Assembly: GCF_901827155.1 (NCBI RefSeq)
Contig: NZ_LR594659.1
Coordinates: 1,302,001-1,366,000 of the forward strand
Reading direction: 5' to 3'
Length of the DNA: 64,000 nucleotides
Source: Variovorax sp. PBL-H6
GTDB lineage: Bacteria; Pseudomonadota; Gammaproteobacteria; Burkholderiales; Burkholderiaceae_C
The notes below the pieces were generated by a model. It ran no database searches. It had not been told where the DNA came from and was given only the letters and a program-made list of their open reading frames with translations. Positions 44,077 to 53,614 of the stretch are shown in pieces (position 1 is the stretch's first letter; each line of letters opens with the position of its first letter). A program made the translations under genes and the position numbers.

Positions 44077-44349
44077 ATGCTCGTCCTGCCGCCCAGGCTC
44101 ACGCACGACGAGGCGCCCGCCTGCGTGCTCATGCTGCGGCAAGGGCTCGCAGGGCAGGCCGCGACGTCCACCGTGGTCGACGCAAGCGCGCTCGCGCAGT
44201 TCGATTCCTCCGCGCTTGCGGTACTGCTTGAATGCCGGCGCGAATCCAGTGCGATGGGGCGTGGCTTCGCGGTGAAGGGCTTGCCGCCGCGCCTGCGGGA
44301 ACTCGCGTCGCTGTACGGCGTGGCGGGCCTCCTGCCTGCCGCACCATGA
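44077..44349 (+). CDS. mlaB: STAS-domain protein MlaB
   Basis: 90 residues, cytoplasmic. The STAS fold is indicated by VDASALAQFDSSALAVLLECRR, where the FDSSAL turn matches the MlaB contact with MlaF. It completes the MlaFEDB complex. It starts 7 bp after mlaC and ends before an intergenic gap with a -10-like TAAAAT at 44418. Confidence 0.88.
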   Translation: MLVLPPRLTHDEAPACVLMLRQGLAGQAATSTVVDASALAQFDSSALAVLLECRRESSAMGRGFAVKGLPPRLRELASLYGVAGLLPAAP

Positions 44350-44417
44350 TGTAGCGGCAGCGGCAGGCTGCCGCCCAGGCCTTTGTCCCGCCTGAAAGCG
44401 GAAAAACGGCGGGGCCC

Positions 44418-44423
44418 TAAAAT
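44418..44423 (+). promoter_or_regulatory. -10-like box upstream of the ABC-2 ATPase gene
   Basis: TAAAAT stands 11 bp before the ATG at 44435, so a transcript from here would have a very short leader. No good -35 at 16-18 bp. The same CTA-A/G-AAT style box precedes several genes in the window. Confidence 0.35.
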
Positions 44424-44434
44424 CGCGGGCTCCC

Positions 44435-45382
44435 ATGCCTGCGATTTCCTTCCAATCGGTCTGCAAGACCTATCCTGCCTCGCGCCAGCAGCGTGCCGAG
44501 GGGAAACCCGGCCTGCGCGCGGTCGACGAGGTCACGTTCCAGATCGAAGAGGGCGAGTTCTTCGGTCTGCTGGGGCCCAATGGTGCCGGCAAGACCACGT
44601 TGATCAGCATGCTCGCCGGCCTCTCCAGGCCGACCGCGGGTGCCATCAGCGTCCACGGCTTCGATGTGCAGCGCGAGTACAGCCAGGCTCGCCGCAAGCT
44701 CGGGGTGGTGCCGCAGGAGCTGGTCTTCGACCCCTTCTTCAATGTCCGCGAGTCGCTGCGCATCCAGTCGGGGTACTTCGGGATCAAGAACAACGACGAC
44801 TGGATCGACGAGCTGCTGAGCAGCCTCGGCCTGGCCGACAAGGCCAGCGCCAACATGCGCCAGCTCTCCGGCGGCATGAAGCGGCGGGTGCTGGTCGCCC
44901 AGGCGCTGGTGCACAAGCCGCCGGTGATCGTGCTGGACGAACCGACGGCCGGCGTCGACGTGGAACTGCGCCAGACCTTGTGGCAGTTCGTCGCCAAGCT
45001 CAACAAGCAAGGCAGCACGGTGCTGCTGACCACCCACTATCTCGAGGAGGCGGAGGCACTGTGCCACCGCATTGCCATGCTCAAGCAGGGCCGGGTGATC
45101 GCCCTGGACCGCACCAGCGAACTGCTGCGCTCGGCTGCCAGCAACGTGCTGCGCTTCAAGACCGACGGCATGCTGCCCTCGGAGCTGGCCCAGCACGCGC
45201 GCATCACCGGCCGCATCGTGCAGCTGCCGGCCCAGAACGCGCGCGAGGTCGAACAACTGCTCGCCGCCATCCGAGAGGCTGGGCTCGACGTGGAAGATGT
45301 CGAGATGCGCAAGGCCGATCTGGAGGACGTTTTCATCGACCTGATGGCCGGCGAGCAGACGCCGTTGGAGGTCGCTCGATGA
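44435..45382 (+). CDS. ABC-2 type exporter ATPase (YadG-like)
   Basis: 315 residues. Walker A GPNGAGKTT, signature LSGGMKRR, Walker B VIVLDEPTAGVD and H-loop TTHYLEEAE mark an ABC ATPase of the ABC-2/YadG type. Its C-terminal extension is typical of drug, antibiotic or polysaccharide exporters. The stop overlaps the permease ATG. The substrate is unknown; the pair regularly sits between mla and murA in betaproteobacteria, so an envelope role is plausible. Confidence 0.88.
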   Translation: MPAISFQSVCKTYPASRQQRAEGKPGLRAVDEVTFQIEEGEFFGLLGPNGAGKTTLISMLAGLSRPTAGAISVHGFDVQREYSQARRKLGVVPQELVFDPFFNVRESLRIQSGYFGIKNNDDWIDELLSSLGLADKASANMRQLSGGMKRRVLVAQALVHKPPVIVLDEPTAGVDVELRQTLWQFVAKLNKQGSTVLLTTHYLEEAEALCHRIAMLKQGRVIALDRTSELLRSAASNVLRFKTDGMLPSELAQHARITGRIVQLPAQNAREVEQLLAAIREAGLDVEDVEMRKADLEDVFIDLMAGEQTPLEVAR

Positions 45383-46146
45383 TGGTTCACGCATTGGGCT
45401 GGCGAGCGCTTCTCTACAAGGAAACGCTGCGCTTCTGGAAGGTCGGCTTCCAGACCGTCGGCGCGCCGGTGCTTACGGCGCTGCTTTACCTGATGGTCTT
45501 CGGCCATGTGCTGGAAGGCCGGGTCACGGTCTACGGCTCGGTCAGCTACACCGCCTTCCTGGTGCCGGGCCTGGTGATGATGAGCGTGCTGCAGAACGCC
45601 TTCGCGAACAGCTCGTCGTCCATCATCCAGAGCAAGATCATGGGCAACCTGGTCTTCATCCTGCTCACGCCGCTGTCGCACTGGGGATGGTTCCTCGCTT
45701 ACGTGGGGTCGTCGGTCGTGCGCGGGCTGGTCGTCGGGCTGGGCGTGTTCGCGGTGACAGCGCTCTTTGCCGTGCCGACCTTCGTGGCGCCGCTGTGGAT
45801 TGCAGTGTTTGCCTTCCTGGGCGCCGCAATCCTCGGCACGCTGGGCCTGATCGCCGGCCTGTGGGCGGAGAAGTTCGATCAGATGGCCGTGTTCCAGAAT
45901 TTCCTGATCATGCCGATGACCTTCCTTTCGGGCGTGTTCTATTCCATTCATTCCCTTCCGCCTTTCTGGCAGAAGGTCAGCCACCTGAACCCCTTCTTCT
46001 ACATGATCGACGGCTTCCGCTACGGCTTCTTCGGCATCAGCGACATCTCGCCCTGGCTGAGCGTTGCGATCGTCGGCGGCGCCTGGTTGCTGGTGAGTGC
46101 GATCGCAATCCACTTGCTGCGCATCGGCTACAAGATCCGGGGCTGA
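45379..46146 (+). CDS. ABC-2 type exporter permease (YadH-like)
   Basis: 255 residues, six membrane helices. The ABC-2 membrane family motif region FMIPMTFLSGVFY-like (seen as NFLIMPMTFLSGVFYSIHS) and LNPFFYMIDGFRYGFFG near the C-terminus are characteristic. The ATG at 45379 overlaps the ATPase stop. It forms the membrane half of the exporter. Start choice is secure because the upstream frame is the shadow of the ATPase gene. Confidence 0.88.
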   Translation: MMVHALGWRALLYKETLRFWKVGFQTVGAPVLTALLYLMVFGHVLEGRVTVYGSVSYTAFLVPGLVMMSVLQNAFANSSSSIIQSKIMGNLVFILLTPLSHWGWFLAYVGSSVVRGLVVGLGVFAVTALFAVPTFVAPLWIAVFAFLGAAILGTLGLIAGLWAEKFDQMAVFQNFLIMPMTFLSGVFYSIHSLPPFWQKVSHLNPFFYMIDGFRYGFFGISDISPWLSVAIVGGAWLLVSAIAIHLLRIGYKIRG

Positions 46147-46159
46147 CCCCTTCCACCAC

Positions 46160-46402
46160 ATGACCGCCGAAGACCTGCAATCCATCATCGAGGCCGGCCT
46201 GCCCTGCGAGCACATCACGCTCGAGGGCGATGGCCGCCACTGGTACGCGACCATTGTTTCCACCGAGTTCGAGGGCAAGCGCGCGATCCAGCGACACCAG
46301 CGCGTCTACGCGACCCTCGGTGCCAAAATGCACACCGACGAAGTGCACGCGCTCTCGATGAAGACCTACACGCCCGCCGAATGGGCGGCTCAAAACTCCT
46401 AG
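46160..46402 (+). CDS. ibaG: BolA-family protein IbaG
   Basis: 80 residues. A small BolA-like protein that binds a 2Fe-2S cluster with monothiol glutaredoxin. The sequence MTAEDLQSIIEAGLPCEHI, then GDGRHWYATIVS, RHQRVYATLG and MHTDEVHALSMKTYTP is standard; the HA of VHALSMKT is in the cluster-binding region. It lies between mla and murA as in E. coli. ATG 46160 is preferred to a start inside the permease gene. Confidence 0.93.
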   Translation: MTAEDLQSIIEAGLPCEHITLEGDGRHWYATIVSTEFEGKRAIQRHQRVYATLGAKMHTDEVHALSMKTYTPAEWAAQNS

Positions 46403-46417
46403 TCGCTGGACTTTTTC

Positions 46418-47704
46418 ATGGACAAACTCCTGATTCGCGGCGGGCGACAGCTCCGCGGCGAGGTGCTCATTTCCGGCGCGAAGAACGCGGCCCTCCCGGA
46501 GCTCTGCGCGGCGCTGCTGAGCGAGCGCCCAGTCACCCTGCACAACGTGCCGCGGCTCAACGACGTCACGACCATGCTCAAGCTGCTGCGCAACATGGGT
46601 GTGGCGGCCGAGCGTGACGACAACGGCACGGTGCGCCTCGACGCCGGTCCGCTGCACGCACCGGAGGCGCCTTACGAATTGGTGAAGACGATGCGCGCGT
46701 CAGTTCTCGCGCTGGGTCCGCTGCTGGCCCGCTTTGGCAAGGCGCGGGTCTCGCTGCCGGGCGGCTGCGCCATCGGGTCGCGTCCGGTCGACCAGCACAT
46801 CAAGGGCCTGCAGGCCATGGGCGCCGAGATCGCCGTGGAGCACGGCTACATGGTCGCGGGCATCGCGGAGGGCCGCCGGCGCCTGCACGGCGCGCGCATC
46901 ACCACCGACATGGTGACCGTCACCGGCACCGAGAATTTCCTGATGGCCGCCGCGCTCGCCGACGGCGAGACTGTGCTGGAGAACGCCGCGCAGGAGCCCG
47001 AGATCGCCGACCTGGCCGAGATGCTGATCGAGATGGGCGCCAGGATCGAAGGCCACGGCACGAGCCGCATCCGCGTCCAGGGCGTGGAAAAGCTGGGCGG
47101 CTGCACGCATCGCGTGGTGGCCGACCGGATCGAGGCAGGCACCTTCCTGTGCGCCGTGGCCGCCACCGGGGGCGAGGTTCTGCTGCGCCACGGCCGCGCC
47201 GACCACCTCGACGCCGTGATTGAGAAGCTGCACGAAGCCGGCGTCCTGGTGGATGCGGTGGAAGAAGGCATTCGCGTGCGCAGCCAGGGCCGCCTGAAGG
47301 CGCAGAGCTTCCGCACCACCGAGTACCCCGGCTTTCCGACCGACATGCAGGCCCAGTTCATGGCGCTCAACGTGATCGCCGAGGGCACCTCGACCGTGAC
47401 CGAGACGATCTTCGAGAACCGCTTCATGCACGTGGACGAAATGCTGCGGCTGGGGGCCAAGATCCAGACCGACGGCAAGGTGGCGGTGATCGAAGGCGTG
47501 CGCCAGCTGTCCGGCGCCACCGTGATGGCGACCGACCTGCGTGCCTCCGCCAGCCTCGTGATCGCCGGCCTGGTAGCCCAGGGCGAAACCCTGGTCGACC
47601 GCATCTACCACCTGGACCGCGGCTACGACCGCATGGAAAGCAAGCTGCGCGGCCTGGGTGCCGACATCGAGCGCGTGGCCGGGCCGGCGGAGTACCAGCC
47701 GTGA
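46418..47704 (+). CDS. murA: UDP-N-acetylglucosamine 1-carboxyvinyltransferase
   Basis: 428 residues. The first committed step of peptidoglycan synthesis, joining PEP to UDP-GlcNAc; target of fosfomycin. The active-site Cys lies in [38 protein letters not shown] at the N-terminus and the [16 protein letters not shown] motif are present. The Cys (not Asp) implies fosfomycin can act on it. Its stop overlaps the hisG GTG. Confidence 0.97.
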   Translation: MDKLLIRGGRQLRGEVLISGAKNAALPELCAALLSERPVTLHNVPRLNDVTTMLKLLRNMGVAAERDDNGTVRLDAGPLHAPEAPYELVKTMRASVLALGPLLARFGKARVSLPGGCAIGSRPVDQHIKGLQAMGAEIAVEHGYMVAGIAEGRRRLHGARITTDMVTVTGTENFLMAAALADGETVLENAAQEPEIADLAEMLIEMGARIEGHGTSRIRVQGVEKLGGCTHRVVADRIEAGTFLCAVAATGGEVLLRHGRADHLDAVIEKLHEAGVLVDAVEEGIRVRSQGRLKAQSFRTTEYPGFPTDMQAQFMALNVIAEGTSTVTETIFENRFMHVDEMLRLGAKIQTDGKVAVIEGVRQLSGATVMATDLRASASLVIAGLVAQGETLVDRIYHLDRGYDRMESKLRGLGADIERVAGPAEYQP

Positions 47705-48342
47705 TCACGCTCGCGCTGTCCAAGGGCCGCATCTTCGAAGAGACCCTGCCGCTGCTCGCCGCGGCCGGCATCGAGGTCAGCGAGGACCCGGAAAAATCGC
47801 GCAAGCTGATCCTTGCAACGACGTGCCCCGAGGTGCGAGTGGTGCTGGTGCGTGCATCGGACGTGCCGACCTACGTTCAGTATGGCGGCGCGGACTTGGG
47901 GGTCACCGGGCTCGACGTGCTGCTCGAGCACGGCAATCAGGGTCTCTACCAGCCGCTGGACCTGCGCATCGCAGCCTGCCGCCTGAGCGTGGCGGTTCGC
48001 GCCGATTACGACTACGCCTCAGCCGTGCGCCAAGGCTCGCGCATCAAGGTTGCGACCAAGTACGTCGGCCTGGCGCGCGAGTTCTTCGCCAGCAAGGGCG
48101 TTCACGTGGACCTGATCAAGCTCTATGGCAGCATGGAGCTGGCGCCGCTCACCGGCCTGGCCGATGCCATCGTCGACCTGGTGTCAACCGGTAACACCCT
48201 CAAGGCCAATGACCTGGTCGAGGTCGAGCGCATCATGGACATCAGCGCGCGCCTGGTGGTCAACCAGGCGGCGCTCAAGCTCAAGCAGGCGTCGATCCGG
48301 CACATCATCGATGCCTTCGCCTCGGTCATCCCCTCCGCCTGA
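47701..48342 (+). CDS. hisG: ATP phosphoribosyltransferase, short form
   Basis: 213 residues. The first step of histidine synthesis. The length marks the short HisG, which lacks the C-terminal ACT-like regulatory domain and needs HisZ as partner; hisZ is not in this window. [19 protein letters not shown] and the PRPP-binding [12 protein letters not shown] are present. The start is GTG 47701, overlapping the murA stop. Next comes an 89-bp gap with a GC-rich hairpin. Confidence 0.95.
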   Translation: MITLALSKGRIFEETLPLLAAAGIEVSEDPEKSRKLILATTCPEVRVVLVRASDVPTYVQYGGADLGVTGLDVLLEHGNQGLYQPLDLRIAACRLSVAVRADYDYASAVRQGSRIKVATKYVGLAREFFASKGVHVDLIKLYGSMELAPLTGLADAIVDLVSTGNTLKANDLVEVERIMDISARLVVNQAALKLKQASIRHIIDAFASVIPSA

Positions 48343-48398
48343 AATGAAATGCAACCACGCTCGTCAATCCGTGTATCGCTGCCCCCCGAGCGGGCGCT

Positions 48399-48429
48399 CA
48401 GCGTCCTCCGGGCGGCCGGGCGGACGCTG
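48399..48429 (+). other. GC-rich stem-loop directly before hisD
   Basis: CAGCGTCC (48399-48406) and GGACGCTG (48422-48429) form an 8-bp perfect stem with a 15-base GC-only-but-one-T loop. The stem ends two bases before the hisD ATG, so the hairpin would cover the initiation region. The run CCCCCCGAGCGGGCGCTC just upstream could pair alternatively. It may be a dispersed GC-rich repeat or a translational control site. Confidence 0.5.
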
Positions 48430-48431
48430 AC

Positions 48432-49748
48432 ATGAACGTGAAAGCCGCTCCCGCCCGCCTGTCGACTGCCTCGGCCCGCTTCGAAGCGGATTTCCAGGCG
48501 CGGCTGCACTGGTCGGCCGACACCGATGCCGCCATCGAGCAGGTCGTGACCGACATCCTGTCCGATGTGCGCCATCGCGGCGACGCGGCCGTGCTCGACT
48601 ACACGCGGCGTTTCGACCGGCTCGACGCCGGCAACCTGGAGGCCCTGGAACTGAAGGCCCCCGAGCTGCGCGCCGCCTTCGACGCGCTGCCCGCCGCCCA
48701 GCGCGAGGCGCTCGAGGCTGCCGCAAGCCGCGTGAGGAGCTATCACGAGGCCCAGAAGAAGGCCAGCGGCGAGAGCTGGAGCTACCGCGATGCCGACGGC
48801 ACCCTGCTGGGCCAGAAGGTCACCCCGCTGGACCGCGTCGGTATCTACGTGCCGGGCGGCAAGGCCGCCTATCCGTCGAGCGTGCTCATGAACGCGATTC
48901 CCGCGCACGTAGCCGGCGTCGGCGAAATCATCATGGTCGTGCCGACGCCGGGCGGCGAGAAAAACCCGCTCGTGCTTGCCGCTGCCCACGTGGCCGGCGT
49001 GACGCGCGCCTTCACCATCGGCGGTGCGCAGGCCGTGGGCGCGCTCGCTTATGGCACCGCGACCATCCCCGCGGTCGACAAGATCACCGGCCCCGGCAAT
49101 GCCTACGTGGCCGCCGCCAAGCGGCGGGTGTTCGGTACCGTGGGCATCGACATGATCGCCGGGCCCAGCGAGATCCTGGTGCTGGCCGACGGCAGCACGC
49201 CGGCAGACTGGGTGGCAATGGACCTGTTCAGCCAGGCCGAGCACGACGAGCTTGCGCAGAGCATCCTGCTGTGCCCCGACGCCGCTTACATCGACCAGGT
49301 ACAACAGGAGATCGATCGGCTGCTGCCCTCGATGCCGCGCGCCGCGATCATTGCCGCCTCGCTTAACGGGCGAGGCGCGCTGATCCACACGAAGAGCATG
49401 GAAGAGGCTTGCGCGATCAGCAACCGCATCGCTCCGGAGCACCTGGAGGTCAGCAGCCGCGAGCCGCACCGCTGGGAGCCGCTGCTCAGGCACGCCGGCG
49501 CGATCTTCCTCGGCGCCTACACCAGCGAAAGCCTGGGCGACTACTGCGCCGGCCCCAACCACGTGCTGCCGACCAGCGGCACGGCCCGCTTCAGTTCGCC
49601 GCTGGGCGTCTACGATTTCCAGAAGCGCTCCAGCCTGATCGAAGTCAGCGAGGCTGGCGCGCAGCCGCTGGGCCGCATCGCCGTCACGCTCGCCGAAGGG
49701 GAGGGCCTGCCGGCGCATGCCGAGGCCGCCCGCATGCGCCTGCGTTGA
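48432..49748 (+). CDS. hisD: Histidinol dehydrogenase
   Basis: 438 residues. Oxidises histidinol to histidine in two NAD-dependent steps, with zinc. [14 protein letters not shown] sequence ([17 protein letters not shown]), [25 protein letters not shown] and [10 protein letters not shown] are family motifs; the His and Glu/Asp zinc ligands are within these. ATG 48432 directly follows the hairpin. Confidence 0.96.
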   Translation: MNVKAAPARLSTASARFEADFQARLHWSADTDAAIEQVVTDILSDVRHRGDAAVLDYTRRFDRLDAGNLEALELKAPELRAAFDALPAAQREALEAAASRVRSYHEAQKKASGESWSYRDADGTLLGQKVTPLDRVGIYVPGGKAAYPSSVLMNAIPAHVAGVGEIIMVVPTPGGEKNPLVLAAAHVAGVTRAFTIGGAQAVGALAYGTATIPAVDKITGPGNAYVAAAKRRVFGTVGIDMIAGPSEILVLADGSTPADWVAMDLFSQAEHDELAQSILLCPDAAYIDQVQQEIDRLLPSMPRAAIIAASLNGRGALIHTKSMEEACAISNRIAPEHLEVSSREPHRWEPLLRHAGAIFLGAYTSESLGDYCAGPNHVLPTSGTARFSSPLGVYDFQKRSSLIEVSEAGAQPLGRIAVTLAEGEGLPAHAEAARMRLR

Positions 49749-49751
49749 GGG

Positions 49752-50123
49752 GTGGGCATGTCGATGCTGCCGCTCCGATCCATTCGTTGCCTGCTCCTTC
49801 TGGGCCTGGTGGCGGCCGGTGGCGCCTGCCAGGCCATGAGCATTCGCGAGCTGCGTTTGCTCGAAGCCAACGAGAAGGACGGAAAGACCTACGCCAACTA
49901 CTACCTGGTCGGGGTGGTCGAGGGCCTGCGCGAGGCCAGCGAGGCCGAGCAGCGCGCCGGGCAGAAGCCGCTGTTCTGCGTCAACGGCCGCCGGCTCGAG
50001 CCCGCGATGGCGCGCGCGCTCTACCAGACCGAACTCGCACGCAACGCCGACAGCTACGAGGCCGACATGCCCGTGCAACTGGTGATTTCCGCCGCGCTCA
50101 GCAATAGCTACCGCTGCCTCTAG
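49752..50123 (+). CDS. Small secreted protein, Rap1a/Tai-like, inside the his operon
   Basis: 123 residues from a GTG at 49752 (121 from ATG 49758). A signal peptide (LLLLGLVAAGGACQA) is followed by a mature part of about 93 residues with the pattern YYLVGVVEGLREA, a Cys (LFCVNG) and a C-terminal NSYRCL. Two Cys at such positions and a YxxG-x-x-(D/E)G helix resemble the Rap1a/Tai immunity-protein fold, but the match is weak. No nearby type VI gene supports an immunity role. It starts 4 bp after hisD and ends 7 bp before hisC. Confidence 0.6.
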   Translation: MGMSMLPLRSIRCLLLLGLVAAGGACQAMSIRELRLLEANEKDGKTYANYYLVGVVEGLREASEAEQRAGQKPLFCVNGRRLEPAMARALYQTELARNADSYEADMPVQLVISAALSNSYRCL

Positions 50124-50129
50124 CCCCGA

Positions 50130-51224
50130 ATGACTTCTGCTTCCGACGACACCAAGCGCGCCCTGGGCCGCATCCGCGCCGACATCCAGTCCATGCATGC
50201 CTATGCCGTGCAGGACGCACGCGGCCTGCTCAAGCTCGATGCGATGGAGAACCCCTTCGGCCTGCCGCCCGCGCTGCAGGCGGCGCTGGGCCAGCGCCTG
50301 GGCGCGCTGGCGCTGAACCGCTATCCCGGCCCCCGCAGCGGCGACCTCCAGCGCGCGCTGGCCGCCTACGCCGGGCTCCCGGAGGGCTTCGCGCTGATGC
50401 TCGGCAACGGCTCGGACGAGCTGATCTCGCTGCTGGCCATGGCCTGCGACCTGCCTGGGGCGGTCATCCTGGCGCCGGAGCCTGGTTTCGTGATGTACGC
50501 GATGAGCGCCCGGCTGCAGGGCTTGCGCTTCGTCGGCGTGCCGCTCACCGCTGATTTCGAACTTGACGAGGCCGCCATGCTCGCGGCCATTGCGCGCGAG
50601 AAGCCGGCCATCGTCTACCTGGCCTACCCCAACAACCCGACGGCCAACCTGTGGGACGACGCCGTGATCGAGAAGATCGTCCAGGCCCAGGGTGCGCAGG
50701 GCGGCCTGGTCGTGATCGACGAGGCCTACCAGCCCTTCGCCGCCCGCAGCTACATCGACCGGGCGGCGCGCCACGGCCATGTGCTGCTGATGCGCACCCT
50801 CAGCAAGTTCGGCCTGGCGGGGGTCCGGCTGGGGTACCTGGTCGGGCCAGAGGCCCTGATCGCCGAGGTGGACAAGGTGCGCCCCCCCTACAACATCAGC
50901 GTGCTCAACTGCGAATGCGCGCTCTTCGCGCTGGAGCACGCCGAGGTGTTCGCGGAACAGGCTGCCCGGATTCGCGCCGGGCGTGCCCGCATCTTAGAGG
51001 CGGTGGCCGGGCTTTCAGGCGTCCGAAGCTGGCCCAGCGAGGCGAACATGATCCTGGTGCGGGTGCCTGATGCAGTGAAAACCTTCGAGGGCATGAAGGC
51101 TCGCGGCGTCCTGGTCAAGAACGTTTCTAGAATGCACCCATTGCTCGCGAACTGCCTGCGCCTGACGGTCGGAACCGCCGATGAGAATGCGCAGATGCTC
51201 GCAGCCCTCGAAGCCTCGCTATGA
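50130..51224 (+). CDS. hisC: Histidinol-phosphate aminotransferase
   Basis: 364 residues. PLP-dependent transamination of imidazole-acetol phosphate. [13 protein letters not shown] at the N-terminus, [26 protein letters not shown] and the PLP-Lys motif [17 protein letters not shown] are all present. Its stop overlaps the hisB ATG. Confidence 0.96.
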   Translation: MTSASDDTKRALGRIRADIQSMHAYAVQDARGLLKLDAMENPFGLPPALQAALGQRLGALALNRYPGPRSGDLQRALAAYAGLPEGFALMLGNGSDELISLLAMACDLPGAVILAPEPGFVMYAMSARLQGLRFVGVPLTADFELDEAAMLAAIAREKPAIVYLAYPNNPTANLWDDAVIEKIVQAQGAQGGLVVIDEAYQPFAARSYIDRAARHGHVLLMRTLSKFGLAGVRLGYLVGPEALIAEVDKVRPPYNISVLNCECALFALEHAEVFAEQAARIRAGRARILEAVAGLSGVRSWPSEANMILVRVPDAVKTFEGMKARGVLVKNVSRMHPLLANCLRLTVGTADENAQMLAALEASL

Positions 51225-51850
51225 ACACCCCCAAGGCCCCTGAAGCAGTCGTTGCCGCCGCCGCGCGGACGGCCTCCGTCACGCGCAACACCGCCGAGAC
51301 GAAGATCTCGGTCGACCTCAACCTCGACGGCACCGGTCGTTCGAAGCTCTCGACCGGCATCGGCTTCTTCGACCACATGCTGGACCAGATCGCGCGGCAC
51401 GGCCTGATCGACCTGGAGATCGACTGCCAGGGCGACCTGCACATCGATGGCCATCACACGGTGGAGGATGTGGGCATCACCCTCGGCCAGGCCGTAGCCA
51501 AGGCGGTCGGCGACAAGAAAGGCATTCGCCGCTACGGCCACGCCTACGTGCCGCTCGACGAGGCCCTCAGCCGCGTGGTGATCGACTTCTCCGGCCGGCC
51601 CGGCCTGGTGATGCACGTGCCTTTTACCAGCGGCATGATCGGCGGCTTCGACAGCCAGCTCACCTACGAGTTCTTCCAGGGCTTCGCCAACCACGCCTTC
51701 GTCACCCTGCACATCGACAACCTCAAGGGCGTCAATGCCCACCACCAGTGCGAGACGGTCTTCAAGGCTTTCGCCCGCGCGCTGCGGGTTGCACTCGAGC
51801 TCGATCCTCGCTCGGCCGGCGTGATTCCTTCGACCAAGGGTTCCCTCTGA
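51221..51850 (+). CDS. hisB: Imidazoleglycerol-phosphate dehydratase
   Basis: 209 residues, the monofunctional form without a phosphatase domain. Dehydrates imidazoleglycerol phosphate; manganese enzyme. The paired metal motifs are [16 protein letters not shown] and [17 protein letters not shown]. The histidinol phosphatase must be encoded elsewhere. The TGA overlaps the proposed CTG start of hisH. Confidence 0.96.
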   Translation: MNTPKAPEAVVAAAARTASVTRNTAETKISVDLNLDGTGRSKLSTGIGFFDHMLDQIARHGLIDLEIDCQGDLHIDGHHTVEDVGITLGQAVAKAVGDKKGIRRYGHAYVPLDEALSRVVIDFSGRPGLVMHVPFTSGMIGGFDSQLTYEFFQGFANHAFVTLHIDNLKGVNAHHQCETVFKAFARALRVALELDPRSAGVIPSTKGSL

Positions 51851-52503
51851 ACAGCAGCAAGAACACCGTTGCCGTCGTCGACTACGGCATGGGCAACCTG
51901 CGTTCCGTCTCGCAGGCGGTCCAGCATGCGGCCGACCAGGTCGGGGTCGAGGTCTTCGTGACGGCCGACCCCGAGGTGGTGCGCCGCGCCACCCGCGTGG
52001 TGCTGCCGGGGCAGGGTGCCATGCCCGACTGCATGCGCGAGCTGCGCGACTCCGGCCTGCAGGAGTCGGTGCTCGAGGCGGCGGCTTCCAAGCCCCTGTT
52101 CGGCGTCTGCGTAGGCATGCAGATGCTGTTGTCGGCGAGCGACGAGGGCCCGACCGAAGGCCTCGGCCTCATCCCGGGCCGGGTGCTCAAGTTCGAGTTG
52201 GCGGGCCGCACCCAGCCCGACGGAAGCCGCTACAAGGTGCCTCAGATGGGCTGGAACGAGGTGCTGCAAACCCGCCCGCACCCGGTGTGGACGGGCGTGC
52301 CGGATGGCAGCTACTTCTACTTTGTGCACAGTTTCTACGCACGGCCAGCCGATCCCCTCCACAGCGCGGGCGAGACGGAATACGGCGAACGCTTTACCGC
52401 CGCCATCGCACGCGATAATATTTTTGCAACTCAGTTCCACCCCGAGAAGAGTGCGGACCATGGGCTGCAGCTGTACAGAAACTTTCTCCACTGGAATCCC
52501 TGA
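51847..52503 (+). CDS. hisH: Imidazole glycerol phosphate synthase glutaminase subunit (probable CTG start)
   Basis: 218 residues from a CTG at 51847. The glutaminase half of the HisF-HisH synthase. Catalytic Cys is in [10 protein letters not shown] and the His-Glu pair is in [12 protein letters not shown]. The first strand [13 protein letters not shown] begins seven codons after 51847. There is no ATG, GTG or TTG in frame between a GTG far inside hisB (51748) and the late Met of DYGMGN. The CTG overlaps the hisB stop as CTGA and has AAGGG six bases upstream. So either CTG is used or 33 extra residues are made from 51748. Confidence 0.85.
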   Translation: MNSSKNTVAVVDYGMGNLRSVSQAVQHAADQVGVEVFVTADPEVVRRATRVVLPGQGAMPDCMRELRDSGLQESVLEAAASKPLFGVCVGMQMLLSASDEGPTEGLGLIPGRVLKFELAGRTQPDGSRYKVPQMGWNEVLQTRPHPVWTGVPDGSYFYFVHSFYARPADPLHSAGETEYGERFTAAIARDNIFATQFHPEKSADHGLQLYRNFLHWNP

Positions 52504-52554
52504 AGCAGTCTTTTCGCTGCGCTTCATCGCTCGCGCTCCGCGCAATTCCGCACC

Positions 52555-53298
52555 ATGCTCCTTATTCCTGCGATCGATCTCAAGGATGGCCACTGCGTTC
52601 GCCTCAAGCAAGGCGACATGGACCAGTCCACCACCTTCAGCGAGGACCCCGCCGCCATGGCACGCCGATGGCTGGAGGCCGGTGCGCGGCGGCTGCACCT
52701 GGTCGACCTGAACGGCGCCTTCGCGGGCAAGCCGCAGAACCACGCCGCGATCAAGGCGATCCTGCGTGAGGTGGGCGACGACATCCCGGTGCAGCTCGGC
52801 GGAGGCATTCGCGACCTGGACACCATCGAGCGCTACATCGACGACGGCCTGCGCTACGTGATCATCGGCACCGCTGCCGTCAAGAACCCTGGGTTCCTGA
52901 AGGATGCCTGCAGTGCCTTCGGCGGCCACATCATCGTCGGCCTCGATGCCAAGGAGGGCAAGGTCGCCACCGACGGCTGGAGCAAGCTCACCGGTCACGA
53001 GGTGGCCGACCTGGGCAAGAAGTTCGAGGACTACGGTGTCGAGGCGATCATCTACACCGACATCGGCCGGGACGGCATGCTCTCGGGCATCAACATCGAC
53101 GCCACCGTCAAGCTCGCGCAAGCGCTCACCATCCCCGTGATCGCCTCCGGCGGGCTCTCGAACATGGCCGATATCGACAAGCTCTGCGCGGTCGAGGCCG
53201 ATGGCGTCGAGGGGGTGATCTGCGGGCGTGCGATCTATTCGGGCGACCTGGACTTCGCCGCCGCGCAGGCGCGAGCCGACGAACTGGCCGAACAGTAG
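52555..53298 (+). CDS. hisA: ProFAR isomerase (HisA)
   Basis: 247 residues, TIM barrel. The Amadori rearrangement in histidine synthesis. The general base Asp is in [19 protein letters not shown] and the general acid Asp in [14 protein letters not shown]; phosphate loops GGGIRDLD and ASGGLSN are seen. It is the last gene before a terminator, so hisF and hisIE are on another transcript. Confidence 0.96.
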   Translation: MLLIPAIDLKDGHCVRLKQGDMDQSTTFSEDPAAMARRWLEAGARRLHLVDLNGAFAGKPQNHAAIKAILREVGDDIPVQLGGGIRDLDTIERYIDDGLRYVIIGTAAVKNPGFLKDACSAFGGHIIVGLDAKEGKVATDGWSKLTGHEVADLGKKFEDYGVEAIIYTDIGRDGMLSGINIDATVKLAQALTIPVIASGGLSNMADIDKLCAVEADGVEGVICGRAIYSGDLDFAAAQARADELAEQ

Positions 53299-53336
53299 TT
53301 CGCGATCGCGCGTGGCGCACGCGCCGACCCATCAGA

Positions 53337-53367
53337 AAAGGGCACGCATCGCGTGCCCTTTCTTTTT
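53337..53367 (+). terminator. Rho-independent terminator after hisA
   Basis: AAAGGGCACGC (53337-53347) and GCGTGCCCTTT (53351-53361) form an 11-bp perfect stem with an ATC loop, then CTTTTTG. This closes the mla-murA-hisGDCBHA transcription block. Confidence 0.95.
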
Positions 53368-53614
53368 GCGTACGCCAAATGTCGGGCTGGCCTGACTTGT
53401 TCGGACTGGACGGCAATGAATTCTCGCATTTTGTCGCGGCGGTCTGACTGCGCACTCTGGGATTCCTAGCATTCCTCGGCCGTCGAGTCCCTCTGGGTTC
53501 ATGAACTGCGGCCTGAGCTTCCGGCGTGTGTGCGGAAGAGCACGGCCCCGCTCAGGCGGCATCGCCGCCACCCACGCCACGCGCGTGAGTCCCTGAACGA
53601 CCCGGAACTCCCCC
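53368..53614. other. Intergenic region upstream of the autotransporter
   Basis: Together with the terminator this is a 316-bp gap. No open frame with coding character, no clear -35/-10 pair and no repeat were seen. The autotransporter ATG at 53615 has only a weak GGAA nearby. The promoter of that gene must lie here but cannot be placed from the sequence alone. Confidence 0.5.
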
